DNA from: Atopsyche davidsoni
Taxonomy: Eukaryota > Arthropoda > Insecta > Trichoptera > Hydrobiosidae
Length of the DNA: 64,000 nt
Reading direction: 5' to 3'
Assembly: GCA_022113835.1 (NCBI GenBank)
Contig: JAILWY010000018.1
Span: forward strand, 20,421,501 to 20,485,500
The translations under genes and the position numbers were made by a program. The notes under the pieces are model-generated. The model was not told the DNA's origin. It was given only the letters and a program-made list of their open reading frames with translations, and did no database searches. Below, in pieces: positions 1-10,958 of this stretch. Each line of letters begins with the position of its first letter. Position 1 is the stretch's first letter.

Positions 1-1432
1 GCAGAATGCTTAGTATACAATATAGTGAAAGTGTACAACGGCAGATGATAGCTTATATAGTGCATCATTGTTTTATTGCTTGCATGGACTGCATACCACT
101 GTACACACGCGTTGCACGCCCCTCCGCACGTGCTGTTTGGCTCCACGGATATTGCTGCTGTAAAGCTGACTTTCATTTAAACAGTGCTTCGAAAGCGGTT
201 TATAAATATTAGCAGTTACTGCAGTCTGATGTTGAAACAGTTAGTAATTAGCCGCCAAGACCCCGGCACTCCGCGGGCGGGTCTAGAATAAACAGCGGAT
301 CTTCCAGCGGTGGTGTCGCGAGCTGTAATATTATTCGCGGTGGGCTGGGCTGCTGTTTTGTTAAGTAATGAGTATGGAGCAGGAACCTCGGCTTAGGAGC
401 GGCTACAGTGGACGCGTCCATCGTCCGGATATGTTATGCAATTGTAAACGTATTTTTGCTGCAAATTATTTATCAGTATTATTAAAGATCGACTTGAACT
501 TGTTCACCGATTGAATCGATTGCTGAAATGCTGTATTCACAATTAACTCGTATAAAACTATTACTTACCAGCTGTGAGGCACGAGTTCCGTAATGACAAT
601 TCCACAGAGTTCTGAAAAATTTCATACAGTTTTTCTTTATAAATAGGAAATCACATAATAATAAGTCTTATAAACAACAGATATTTATTACATTGTGTAC
701 ATACTCGCATAGATTGAAATGGTTTTTCATATATTACGAATAACTTTGTCGTTTTGAACAACGTGGTGTCGTATGTAACCGCCCCTAAGCCGGTCTACTT
801 ACATTGCGTTCATATTTAAGAATTTCACTCCGAGTCTCGAGAGAGACTGATTAAATTGAAACGTACTTACTCTCTACTACTGTAGTTGGAACGGATTTAT
901 ATTTTTTATGTGCATACATGCACAGTAAATATTTTGTATAAAAAATGTATTCATAGTAAATCCTAAGTAGCTTAATGGTTTGGTCAGAATCATTTACCTA
1001 TTCGGCTATTCGTATTTACCGCAGTTGAAGGAGTCATTGCGAAAAACCACACTGTGCACTTCTTCCAACAACACTGTGCACTTCAAAAAATACCTGGAGA
1101 AAACTCAAAATAAATTTTTAATTCGTAAAAAATAGAATTAGAGGTTAATTGCATCTCGGCGCGGAGCGAGGGAGACGACGCAATTAGATCTCGGCGAGGG
1201 AGCGCCTAATTTAAAAACAAGGCGGGACATATTCGCGTCCATTTCGCAGGGACTAATGTAGCTTATGAATAAATTTCACCTGAACAGAGTCAAGACCCAC
1301 AAAGGATAGTCAAAGGCCGGTCCACGGTCCTTCGGCTTGGCGAATTCGGCGCACAGTCAGATTTGGCGTCATACACATACAAAATCCATTGATGAAGTAT
1401 GCAATGAACTGAAGAGCTACTGGTGTATTTCT
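1..1432. other. AT-rich non-coding DNA with two GC-rich patches
   Basis: No gene is visible. Roughly 240-430 is GC-rich compared with its surroundings. Around 1140-1210 an imperfect short duplication of a GC-rich block (ATCTCGGCG followed by GAGCGAGGGA or GAGGGAGCG) is flanked by AATTGC and AATTAG motifs. At 1047-1085 the 14-mer ACACTGTGCACTTC occurs twice, 23 bp apart. A short stretch near 1220 (GGCGGGACATATTCGCGTCC) resembles the sub-terminal part of piggyBac-type repeats such as the one at 9.73 kb, but is too short to annotate on its own. Confidence 0.5.
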
Positions 1433-1672
1433 AAACTAAGATCTATGTTTTCATTTATTGTATTGATAAGCCTGTTTTAAAAGCGCCAATCAGTAAAGTT
1501 ATACAGAAATGCGTTTTGTGTTAATCACTAAACAACAATTGCTAAATATATTAAACTGAAACTATATTTTCATTTATAATATTGATTAAATAGTCTACAA
1601 TAGAAGCCGCAAGCGGGAAGATGAGAATGAGTTTTGTGTTAATGAGGTGTAGTCTACTTTGAATTTCTGAAA
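1433..1672. repeat. ~120-bp tandem duplication
   Basis: Two diverged copies start at 1433 and 1553. Both begin with AAACT, have a TTTTCATTTAT block about 20 bases in, and end with a block containing GTTTTGTGTTAAT. A weaker third remnant (AGAATGCGTTTTG) lies near 1763. The period is 120 bp. No open frame spans the copies, and the function is unknown. Confidence 0.6.
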
Positions 1673-4600
1673 TAAGGGATGGATTAAAGTGAAATTTTGG
1701 TATTTTTTGAACCAAGAAACTGAATGTTTTAAACACGAATGTCAAAAGTGGGAAATAAAGATAAGAATGCGTTTTGAGAAATTGGATTTTATTTTATAAT
1801 TTATATATTTATTTTGGTATTATTTTATAACATTGGCGTGCGATGAGGGCAGGGCATGCATAACACCGTTTTTTCTTTAGTTTAATCTTTAGCTTTTTAC
1901 ATAAAATTTACCCTTTAAATATAGAGATTTTGGTATAGTGCATGTCTTAACCGTATGCCACTATAGATAACTCGATCAAGGAGCCTTGTAACCAATTTTT
2001 TCTGTAATTGTAATGTACTTTTAAAGACAGTTATAAAACTAGTTTGAAGAGACCAATCCCACTTTTTACGTCTCCGAAAATTAATTGCTGTAGATAGGCA
2101 TATTATAAATATTACATTTTGGATGCTCTAATAAAATTTTAGCATCCTTCGGATCTCACAACATTGAAACATTTAGCCTAAGCCTTATGAGTAACAAACT
2201 AGCGTGTTAGATATTGAATCACGAGTTGATTTTTAAATTGCATAGAAAGATATTATGATGCATTAATAATAATGTTTTATCTTTACATTGTCTATGTAAC
2301 AAATTTGCTGCGCCAAATCATCCCCTTAGTCAAACTGCCCTCGCCGAGTTGTGCGCCTGCCGTCAAAGGGTTTCTCCGAGTTAAAACTTAACAGGTGAGG
2401 GTCCGTCCATTGAAATTCTGATACCCCCGCTGAGTGGCCGGACAGACGGCCCGGGAGGGTGATTTCTGAATATTATAATGCGACCCCAGCGGGATAGAAA
2501 TCAAGACACATTTACATTTCAGAAACAATACTTGTGTTTGTTTTAATTAACCTGTATTATTTTTTTGTTTGATATAAATGGTGCTACTCGGAATCTAACT
2601 TGGGACCCCATAACTGGTAACCATGCACCGCGAGGCAGTCCGACTATGGCCTCTGAAACCTGTACTTGTGTAAAATTTAAATATATGTTAAAATTATGAT
2701 AATTTGTGCTATTTCTTATATCAATATGTCATAAATATTACTCGCGATGAGTAATGAGATTTAAATATGCTATTCAAAAAATAAAATTGAAAAAAAAAAC
2801 CTCTCGCTACTTTGTTGGATATTGTGAAATCACAAATAGCCCTTGAATGACGTTCAGAAAATTCAATCTTATCCCCGGCTTGGCATTGTCCGTGCCTATT
2901 GGGCGACTAAAGACCCGGAGTGGAGGACCCCACATTCATCATCAGGTGTCAGGGCTCGGAGGCGACCCTGCGGGCCGGGAGGTCGGGCTGGGGGTGGTTC
3001 GGTTGAAGGGGTGATTTGCCACATAAAGGCGGAATCTTTCAGCAGTATGCCTTAAGATAAATAGCCCACAAGCGGAAAGATAAAAAAAATATTTTCGGAC
3101 GCGGATGAGACCAAATCCCACACACTTGGCTATCTCGGATTGGTGTCTTTAGCCTTCCGGAATAGTTAGTTAAAAGTTACACACAAAGGTTTGTTGTTTT
3201 AACAATATTTTCGTATGAGTGCAAAATGTAGATCTATAATTTGAAATTAGGCGCTCTGTGTATTTAATATATAATTATTTTTTGATTTGCCTTATAGCCG
3301 GCGTGGGAGCGGCTCGGCGCGGCTGCAGCTCTCCTCGCCGAATTGGAATCGGATTGCGATCTCGGCCACTCACGGATTTCTTTGTGGAGTCGAGGATTCA
3401 TTTTTGAAATCCGCCCTCCTTTGACACCTGTTTCTCGGGACGTTCCCCGATAATCCACCCCGGCCTCCCCTCCATTGAATCGAGCCGAGCGACTGTCACC
3501 TATCATTTATTTCCGTCGTTCGAGGACTATTGAGAGACGCTATAGCTCCATATCGGTTATTTTTTCATCTTTCACGTTTTGACGTCTCTGATTTTTTTGT
3601 GTGGCATTTTCGGGTATTCTGAGATTAGGTGTACACAAAGTAGATGGAATAATGATTTATTGGTGAGAAATGACGTGCGATTAGGCTGATGCTGTATTTT
3701 CACACAGAATAAAAAAAACAAATATAACTAAAACCAAGCAGTTAAAGAGAATATTGATATTTTTGCTTTTCAAAGGCATTGCCGAAAAATATATATTTTT
3801 TTATTTCTCTTCTCATTTTTGCATGTGGGGTATCCTTAGTACGAAATCCATGGATGTAATAAACGCATTGAACCAAGTACCTACGTCATTCACTATGACG
3901 TATCAATTCACTTCATTCGTCATTGCAGCTCAGCCCATCCTTGAGTTTTAATTGCGGAGAAGTGGGCTCCTCGTTGATGCGCTCGCGAGCAGCTCTTGGG
4001 GGCGACGTGAGAGCCCCAGCATATATCAATTAATATAAATCTCACAAAAAAAAATGTACCTCCATGCGGAGATATCGAGTGAATACAAAATTAATTACAA
4101 TTCAATACTAAAAATCTAAAAAATATTTGAGTTTTTTTTAGGATAAGGCTCAAATAGTTTTTATTTTGAAATATTGACAAATAATTTGTCCAAATGATTT
4201 ATTGAATTTTTTATCGTGTAAAGTCGTAAATTTATCTTGAATACTTTATTGTTTAATTATCTTGCTGTTGATTATCCGACACCGGTTTTTAGACTTCCGA
4301 TAAATCTTATTTTGTGGTTTGATTGTTGGATTCGATCCCAATCATGACAGATGAATCCCGTTGATGCAATTATGTTCACGCCTTAATCATGTTAATCAAA
4401 AATAATATATTCTAAGGTAAAATTATATTTAAATTTGATATTGTCATAACGAGAATTTTTTTAAAAATATTTAAGTAATAATGTAAGAAAATAATAAAAA
4501 CAAATTATACATTGCATAGAAATGGTGGTATGGTGGTGGGTATTGATATTTACGAAATCAAATATTTACCGTTTATGAAAGCTTCCTGAAATTATAACTT

Positions 4601-5739
4601 GGCGTCTATATTCGAAATTCACTTCAGAAAGCAGCCTTCCTGTATTTTAAGAATAAAGATATCTCGGGAATCAATCTGCCTGGAAAACTTTCTGCAAATA
4701 AACGATTTCCTTCACTTGTTCAAACATCTGTTGGGCAGTGCCTCCTCAACTTTATGTTATGAAATATTTTTTTGTAGTAATTTTTAAAAACATTTTACGT
4801 GATAAATGAAAATAATCTTTTAACGATTGAACAAAATAAATAAAATTTTTAACAGTTGTTTTAAATGTTTATCGAAGCTGTAAATGTAAAATTTCATCTT
4901 TATAATTTTTTTTAGATTCTATTCAAATAATTTTATAACTCTTCTTTTAATATACACAAAGAAAATGAAAAGAATCATTGAAAATATATAAGTTAAAAAT
5001 GAAAATTATTGGGCGTAATATCTTTTTATTCACCTCATTTTTCAGTAATTATATCATGAAATGGAAAATTATGGCTATTTTCAATGACTTATATTGTTGA
5101 TAAATTGATTTTAATTACATCGTATATATGATACTATATATGAGCTAAAAGACCATACAAACAACGATTTATTGCGACATAACACCCAGAAACGATATTT
5201 GATTAGATTTGTGTGAACAAATATTAATATCCAAATGACTAAGAGACTACGTTTATTTTTTATCAGTGAGCACTTTCACCTTTCAAAGGATTCTCTATAA
5301 TGATTAAGAGTGCGTATGTAATTTTTGTTTACTTTTAAATAATGATTATTTTTTTGTGTGAAAAAAATTTTGACAGATAAGAATTTATGAGCAGAATGAA
5401 ATTTTTTCGTTCATTAAGATTTAATTCCTTTTAATTTTAAGTGATTAACATAATCACAAAAGTACCTATATTTTTGTATGTAAACCGTTGAAAATCTTCT
5501 CTTAACATATCTGAATAAGACCTTGAAAGGATTTTTGCTAATAAGCAAAAATGACCGTAATATTTTAGTCATTTAGTCGTTCATATTTTATGTGAAGTAT
5601 TACAAATATAACCAGTATGTTGTGGATAGATTTAATCAAACATCTATAAATAGTTTCTAAATATTTATGCAAACAAACTTGTAAAAATATTTGGTATACT
5701 TACCGCAAAGGATGAAAGCGTCGCTTTAGAGCTGTACGA
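1673..5739. other. Non-coding stretch with GC-rich islands at 2.33-3.50 kb and 3.96 kb
   Basis: GC-rich segments lie at about 2330-2475, 2870-3020, 3295-3500 and 3955-4020 within very AT-rich DNA. The 3295-3500 island is rich in CG dinucleotides. Open frames of 60-80 codons in these islands show no recognisable domain and probably reflect fewer stop codons in GC-rich sequence. From 4.02 to 5.74 kb the sequence is AT-rich with many homopolymer runs and I see nothing in it. Confidence 0.5.
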
Positions 5740-6121
5740 TACGTTCCGGAAAAAATCGCGTTAAGTGAAATTCGCGTATATCGGGGTTTACAATTAAACA
5801 TACATACATAGTCAAAACTTAATACAAAAAAACACGAATCACTTTAATTCTAAGAATATTTTATGCATTATTACATGTTATTTTTACTGAAAAATACATC
5901 TATTGTCGTTTGGGTAGCGCTTCTTTTACGTTCTTGTAAAATACTTTCATAGCATCCAATGCTGTTTTTAATTGTTAAGAGAAGTCAATGACTACATTAT
6001 TTTCATACACATTCTTAAAAATAAGAAATTCGCGTAATGCGAAGCATTTTAACGCGAAATTTGAAATTCGTGATATAGTGAAACCGCGCATAACGGGGTC
6101 GCGTAAATCGGGGTATTACTG
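5740..6121 (-). mobile_element. pogo/Tigger-like DNA transposon, 3'-end relic
   Basis: The right end reads GGGGTATTACTG followed by TA, the reverse complement of a CAGTAATACCCC terminus typical of Tigger/pogo elements, with TA as the expected target site. On the minus strand (about 5884-5960) a short frame contains TQTTIDVFFSK, the characteristic C-terminal tail of Tigger/jerky-type transposases. The left side (5743-5790) holds a related sub-terminal block (CGCGTTAAGTGAAATTCGCG) but no matching left terminus, so the copy is truncated. It is a dead fragment with no catalytic domain. Confidence 0.7.
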
Positions 6122-6139
6122 TATGTACTTTCTTTTTAG

Positions 6140-6260
6140 ACGTGATCTGCGATGAGACCCGCCCGAGGGCGCGCCCCTCCGAGGGGCTGAGTTATTCAGG
6201 AGCCACCCCCGCCCCCGCCCCGGCCAAGGCACCCCCCGGAGTCGGGACAAGTCGATTAAG
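6140..6260. other. GC-rich island
   Basis: About 120 bp of high GC with C-runs (CCACCCCCGCCCCCGCCCC) directly follows the Tigger relic. No open frame of interest. The C-tract could form a G-quadruplex on the minus strand. It may be regulatory, but no specific site is decisive. Confidence 0.35.
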
Positions 6261-6749
6261 TCATCAATATTGTCCCCGCGATCGAATAATCGAAATAACT
6301 TGAATAAACTGTCGAGGGAAATCCGCGAAAATGTAACATTTAAATCGTTTTGGCTTTTTATTAAATTTTGTTGACATTCTTGTAATTTATCACGTTCGTA
6401 TACTTCTTAATAACTAACTTTGAAGCTGAAGAATATAATTAGATTTTTTTATATTTAGGGGTAAAATATATTTATATAGGAAGTCTGTGACCACCGTTGC
6501 AGTAAAAATATGTGCCAAGCGCGATTAAATAAGATTGAGATTTTTATTTGAAATTTGTACGGTCTTTTGTCAACGGATTTATGTAAAATAAATAACTTTA
6601 AAGTATATTTATCAAACAGTTAAAAAAATAGATAGTAAAATATCGAGTATTTAATAGCAAAAATGATAAAATTTAATCATCACACAGCATAACTTGTTCA
6701 CTCTCTTACTTCCCCATTTATCTCGCAGATTTAGGCCATCGTAGTTTTG

Positions 6750-6912
6750 AGATTTCTTGGGTTTTATTTTGCGTTCTGGTTTTTTTCATCTGACATTTCG
6801 ATCTTGGTATTGAGATCATCATCAAACTGGGAATCCTTGACGATAGTCCCAGTACCGACACCAAAACTTCAGAAGACACAAACTACTTCGCAGCACAGCA
6901 ACCAAGAAATCC
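6750..6912. mobile_element. Inverted-repeat element, family Y, copy 1
   Basis: The ends are inverted copies of GATTTCTTGG followed by a partly conserved block ending TTGCG or CTGCG (left 6751-6773, right about 6888-6910). The interior is itself near-palindromic: a left half around ATTTCGATCTTGGTATTG faces a right half around CCAGTACCGACACCAAAAC. Related copies occur at 31.5, 45.6 and 48.5 kb. No coding capacity, so it is either a MITE-like element or a small foldback retroelement. Confidence 0.5.
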
Positions 6913-6989
6913 CAAGATCATCTTTTTATACTAGTATTATTGAATACCCGTAAGATTTATTTATTTCTAAGTCTAGATAATATCAAACG

Positions 6990-8985
6990 ACCTTTAATTC
7001 ATAGCTGCCAGTAAATTATTAGTATCTCCGAAGATATTACGAAATTTGAACCTCTCCGTGCCAAGTCTCATCGAGGAACAAGCGGTGCGGGGTCTGATGA
7101 TTTTTAAATATTTTTTCCATGATAACTTCACACAATTACGCAGGGCTTACAATATATATAAAATTGAAAGAAAAAATTTACAACACTGATGAGCCGGCAC
7201 GCGGATTTAAGCATCCACTGTTTATAGACCTAATTTAAATCATGTTTTTTCATACTATTTTAATAATAATACCATACATATATATATAAAAAACAAATAA
7301 GCAATGTTATTATCATTGTTTGGAGGTAATTCGGTTGATTTGTAGGTACAGTGGTTTAGGTTTTTCCCCAAATAATAAATCCATAAATCCCAAACCAATA
7401 CAATGAGGTCCACGCTTTTACTACGCCAACAGGTTTATTTGAGAAAATATAATTTAGCAAGAGTTTTTATCTCAATGGGTTATTCGTTTCTAATTCTATT
7501 TTGTTTATTTCTTTTCAGTATTGTTTACGCGCCCGTTTATTGGTCATACTCGCATGGCGTAACGGCGGCCCAACACCGGCGCGCCATAAACCGGATGTTT
7601 ACATCTGAAAACAGATAATCAGTCATAAAAGCGCCGCTACAACTCAATTTAATAGCGAATATGAATCAATACGCCATAAAGCAGGTCGGGGCGGCCCTGA
7701 GAACATTGTTTCACATTCTGTTTTACTCCTCTTGCGGGATGGCACTTCGCCCCCTCATAAAGTAAATCGGTCTAGGGGTGGCGGTCCTCCAACCCCAGAG
7801 CATCAATATGGATACCATCAATAGTTAACTCGCGCTCTTTTATGATTTTCGCTTGTGGCAACCCTGTTTCCTTATTTTTGCCACGTACTATAAAAGGTGC
7901 GCTCTGGAGTGTTTGTTGTTACGATTGAATGTGTTTTTGGTTTGTTGTATTCTGTTCAGTTGTTGTGGCGATGAATTCTTGTAGTTGATGTTCAGTGTTA
8001 TTAAAAATATCTCTGATATTTCATATCGTTAATAATACTTAAAATATATATAGACAATTAAAGCATAAAAAAGCTATTCTGTTAAATATATATTTTATTT
8101 TTATTCGTTCTTTTATATTTACTTCCCTTTTAAACACATCAATTAAAAATAAATCTGTGACGTTTACTAAAGATATATTATCACTATTTACTTATTATAT
8201 TTAAATTCATAAAATAAAAATATATTCTGAGGTTTTATGTATTTTATGTATTTGAGGTTTTTATTATTACAGCGTAATTGAAAAAAAGATAAATATCTCA
8301 TACATAAATTTTAATGCCCCATTTTTTTTTATCTTTACTAATGATAAATATAGGTAATTTAAAACGAATTTACCATTATATCCCTAGAATTTATACCGTA
8401 TGATATCATTTAATAACACGCAGGCTATGTCAACCTCCAGCATGAGGTAACGGATGACAAATCGGATAAAGACGCTCGCCGCTCCAAGGACGCCGTCCAT
8501 CTTCAGCCCAAGGTCACGAGACTTTTACCTGCCGTCGTGACCTCACGCCCGACTATGAGTATGGAGTCATTTGCTCAATATTAAAACACACATCATCGTC
8601 GGTACTTTGGTTATGATGCGTATAATTTTTCAGGGTTGTTGATTATGAATCCATGCTTCATAATCATGATAGTTTTTACCTTTTTGATAATATTTTGACT
8701 GTGCAGGCAGGACGTTTATAACAGTGGCGCGCGTTACGCATAAGGTAAACTAACTACGATCATCTATGTTCAAAAAAATATTTAAGTCGTGCGATAAGTA
8801 ATTTTCAAAACTAAATGTTTATTTTATTTTAAACTAGACTTTTAAAAATAAAATATTAAATTATATTTATGATAAATAGATGTTGAAAAAGTAAAAATGG
8901 ATACAAGACAGAAGTCTTGCTTATTTTTTAAAAAAATATTTTTCTTTTTTTACCGAACGAGTTTTATGTTGGATTTTCTAGCACA
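6990..8985. other. Non-coding stretch with GC-rich blocks and Hox-like sites
   Basis: GC-rich blocks lie at about 7545-7800 and 8425-8560. Within 7575-7700 there are several CCATAAA/CATAAA motifs in GC-rich context (GCGCCATAAACC, CGCCATAAAGC, TCATAAAAGCGCC), matching the TTTATGG-type sites bound by posterior Hox and Caudal homeodomains. The 71-codon frame at 7403-7618 spans this block but has no recognisable domain. The rest is AT-rich. A regulatory role is inferred from site clustering only. Confidence 0.35.
7835..7930 (+). promoter_or_regulatory. Candidate TATA-type promoter
   Basis: A strong TATA box, TATAAAAGG, lies at 7889-7897 in a GC-rich context, with a start site expected near 7920. 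The ATG at about 7970 begins a frame that stops after five codons, and no longer frame follows closely, so any transcript may be non-coding. The match may also be chance in AT-rich DNA. Confidence 0.2.
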
Positions 8986-8989
8986 AGTC

Positions 8990-9340
8990 ATCGCGGCTCA
9001 TTGTTGATTTGAATCATTATCACGCTGCACCGCTGTGTGCTCTCCAAGTAAACAAACATCTATCGGCTAGGCCGGGTGTTTACCTTTGGTCACTTTTACG
9101 ATGATTTTATGCCTGACGATATGACGATCCAATGGTTTGCCTGTCGTAATGACGTCACTAAGTCGGCCGTATAAAAAAGCCGTTTCAGGAATGTTCCTCT
9201 CGGGCTTACTTCTTGCGCCAGTTTATCTCGGTAGATCACACTCCTGGACCGGGAATTGTGACGAAACAGCGTGTTGGCGCTTCGGCGCGTCCGCTTCGGC
9301 AAGGCTGGGATCATTTGGCGCAGGAGTTATTTGGCGAAAG
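8990..9340 (+). promoter_or_regulatory. Candidate promoter or enhancer: CCAAT, CRE and TATA motifs
   Basis: A GC-rich island carries CCAAT (about 9128), a perfect palindromic CRE TGACGTCA (9150-9157) and TATAAAAAAG (9170-9179) in the order and spacing of a classical core promoter. The expected start site is near 9200. The 86-codon open frame across this block would have to start upstream of or at the TATA box, so I do not call it a gene. No downstream coding exon is evident before the piggyBac relic. An enhancer with a chance TATA motif is equally possible. Confidence 0.3.
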
Positions 9341-9403
9341 TGCGAATCAGACGGAAAAAACGTAAATGTATATAGTTGTGTTCGTAGTTTAGGTTAGGTT
9401 TGT

Positions 9404-9470
9404 GTTAAGACCGAGCAATAGTCCCAGCACGAAAACCAAAACTTTGGAGAACAAAAAACTTCAAGCAGTT
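9404..9470 (+). repeat. Fragment carrying the family Y core
   Basis: The segment CAATAGTCCCAGCACGAAAACC followed by AAAACTTTGGAGAAC resembles the right-half core of the element at 6.84-6.90 kb (GATAGTCCCAGTACCGACACC followed by AAAACTTCAGAAGAC). No inverted ends were found, so it is a partial copy. Confidence 0.35.
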
Positions 9471-9731
9471 TAATATCCAGTGTGTATTGTTTTACAGGAA
9501 AATTGTAAAAAAAAAAATTTAAAGACGTATTTAGAGTATTTTAGGACTATTCATGGTTTAAATATTACAATCATTTTATAACAATTATTAAAATTTATTT
9601 GCCAAATCCATCGCACTACTGTGATTATGTTTACTCGAAGTATCCTGATAATCATAATTGTGACATACTTGAAGTGGGCATTTCGTCTATAGCTCGCTAC
9701 TGTATCCCGACTAAGTTCTCTTGTTTACTAC

Positions 9732-9975
9732 TTAACCTGTTAACTGAGCGGGACAAATAAATACGTCCAACGTAAACACGCACGGGTAGGACGTATGAAT
9801 ACGTCCTAGAAATACATGTTGCGCCCTGAAAATAAATATGCGTAGATGAATTTATTTTATCATGGAAAAGGAATTTATTTTGAAAAAAATATATATCAAC
9901 AAAAGAGCTAGATTTGGAATGAAGTTGTTTACTTTGAGTGAAAACCATTCTGGATACGTACAAAATAGAGTCGGT
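9732..9975 (+). pseudogene. piggyBac-like transposase relic with 5' terminus
   Basis: A TTAA at 9732-9735 is followed by CCTGTTAACTGAGCGGGAC, which looks like a piggyBac-type terminal repeat next to its TTAA target. At about 9870-9965 the plus strand encodes IYINKRARFGMKLFTLSENH plus SGYV, which fits the conserved piggyBac DDE-transposase block where a KxAxFGxKxxxL motif precedes a GYV/L segment. The transposase N-terminus is missing between terminus and fragment, so the element is internally deleted. After about residue 37 the frame leaves the family and runs into unrelated sequence. No right terminus was found. Confidence 0.65.
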
Positions 9976-10587
9976 CGACACATCCCAGTGAAAGAGTACG
10001 CGCCCGTTGTATGTTGCGTAATTAAAAAGGGAACTCCCCGGTTGATCAGGTTGATCGATTTGCCTCCAGCGGCAAATCGCTTGCGCCGGATCTCCCGCGC
10101 CTCAACAAGCAAGCCTAGCCGGATCGAGTCTGCTCCCGGAATCGTGACGTAGCTTGCATTGGGCACTCCGTACCCAGTTCGCTACTGCTCGGCTGCATGA
10201 AATATGTATACGGTTTTAGTTATCGCCCTCGCCTAAAGCGGGCCTGTCTACAGATGTGTATTGAATATTTTACGCTAGGCGGCATATGATTTATTCATCC
10301 GAAGTGTGTTTTGGCTCAGTCAGATGTGCCTGGTTGTATTTTCATATTTTCCGTCGCGTCCGGTTGCTTTGGAGCTCTCAGCGTAAAGCCTGTATTGTCG
10401 GGTGCTCGAATCGGACCTAGTTTTGGAATACAAAGTTTTTCAAAATTAATTTATTTGAAAATTTGTATAATTTTCAAATAAATTGCTAAAAAATTTGATC
10501 AGTTTGATTAAAAAAATATAAATATTAAAACTACATTTAAAAATGTAAGACTCTTATAGCAGCTACGTCTTACGATTTCTTATATAA
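9976..10587. other. Unassigned moderately GC-rich sequence
   Basis: Roughly 9980-10430 is less AT-rich than the flanks, with open frames on both strands as continuations of the piggyBac relic frame. No domain is recognised beyond the relic. It may be further transposon debris. AT-rich from 10440 to the LTR element. Confidence 0.4.
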
Positions 10588-10884
10588 TGTTACGGTCCAG
10601 CAGTAAGTTTGAAAAACGAACACCATAAACAAAGGGACTCTGGAAGGATCGAGCGACCATCGATTAGGAGCGCCGAGACGCGGTCTTTGAGAAGACCGAA
10701 TGTTGGAGATGCAAGGGGGGAAGCCATTTTGTGACTAGTGTCAAACGGGGCTTCGGCCTGTCTGCATTCATAACAATGTTAATATAAATATATAATGTGG
10801 AAATAAATACTCTGTACGTAGATAAATAAATATAACTTGTGTTGACATAAATAAGCGTTTAAATGTGAACCCCGGCACGTTACA
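10588..10884 (+). repeat. 5' long terminal repeat
   Basis: A 297-bp repeat with TG/CA boundaries and the short inverted ends typical of LTRs. It should contain the element's promoter and polyadenylation signals. AATAAATA motifs occur in its distal third (near 10800 and 10825). Matches the copy at 13118-13414 base for base by eye. Confidence 0.93.
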
Positions 10885-10886
10885 AT

Positions 10887-10900
10887 TGGTGTCAGGTGTG
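10887..10900 (+). other. Primer-binding site
   Basis: TGGTGTCAGGTGTG lies two bases after the 5' LTR, the expected place for minus-strand priming. The first ten bases are complementary to a tRNA 3' end reading CCTGACACCA, which fits leucine tRNAs. The primer assignment is from memory and tentative. Confidence 0.7.
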
Positions 10901-10958
10901 TGGGGTGATAAATAAATAATAATTAAAATAGTAAAAATAAATAAAAGTATAAAACAAA

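Noticed and set aside
2577..2660. tRNA-like appearance on the minus strand
   Set aside because: Segments resembling D- and T-arm sequences are not spaced correctly and no acceptor stem pairs.
4325..4350. GATTCGATCCC B-box-like motif
   Set aside because: Isolated motif with no upstream A box and no repeat partner recognised.
7403..7618. 71-codon frame with a hydrophobic segment
   Set aside because: It arises partly from AT-rich sequence and partly from a GC-rich site cluster. No homology, and the start lies in repeat-like spacer.
9862..10152. 96-codon frame as an intact gene
   Set aside because: Only the first third matches piggyBac transposase. The rest is unrelated and the frame lacks the catalytic domain, so it is a relic.
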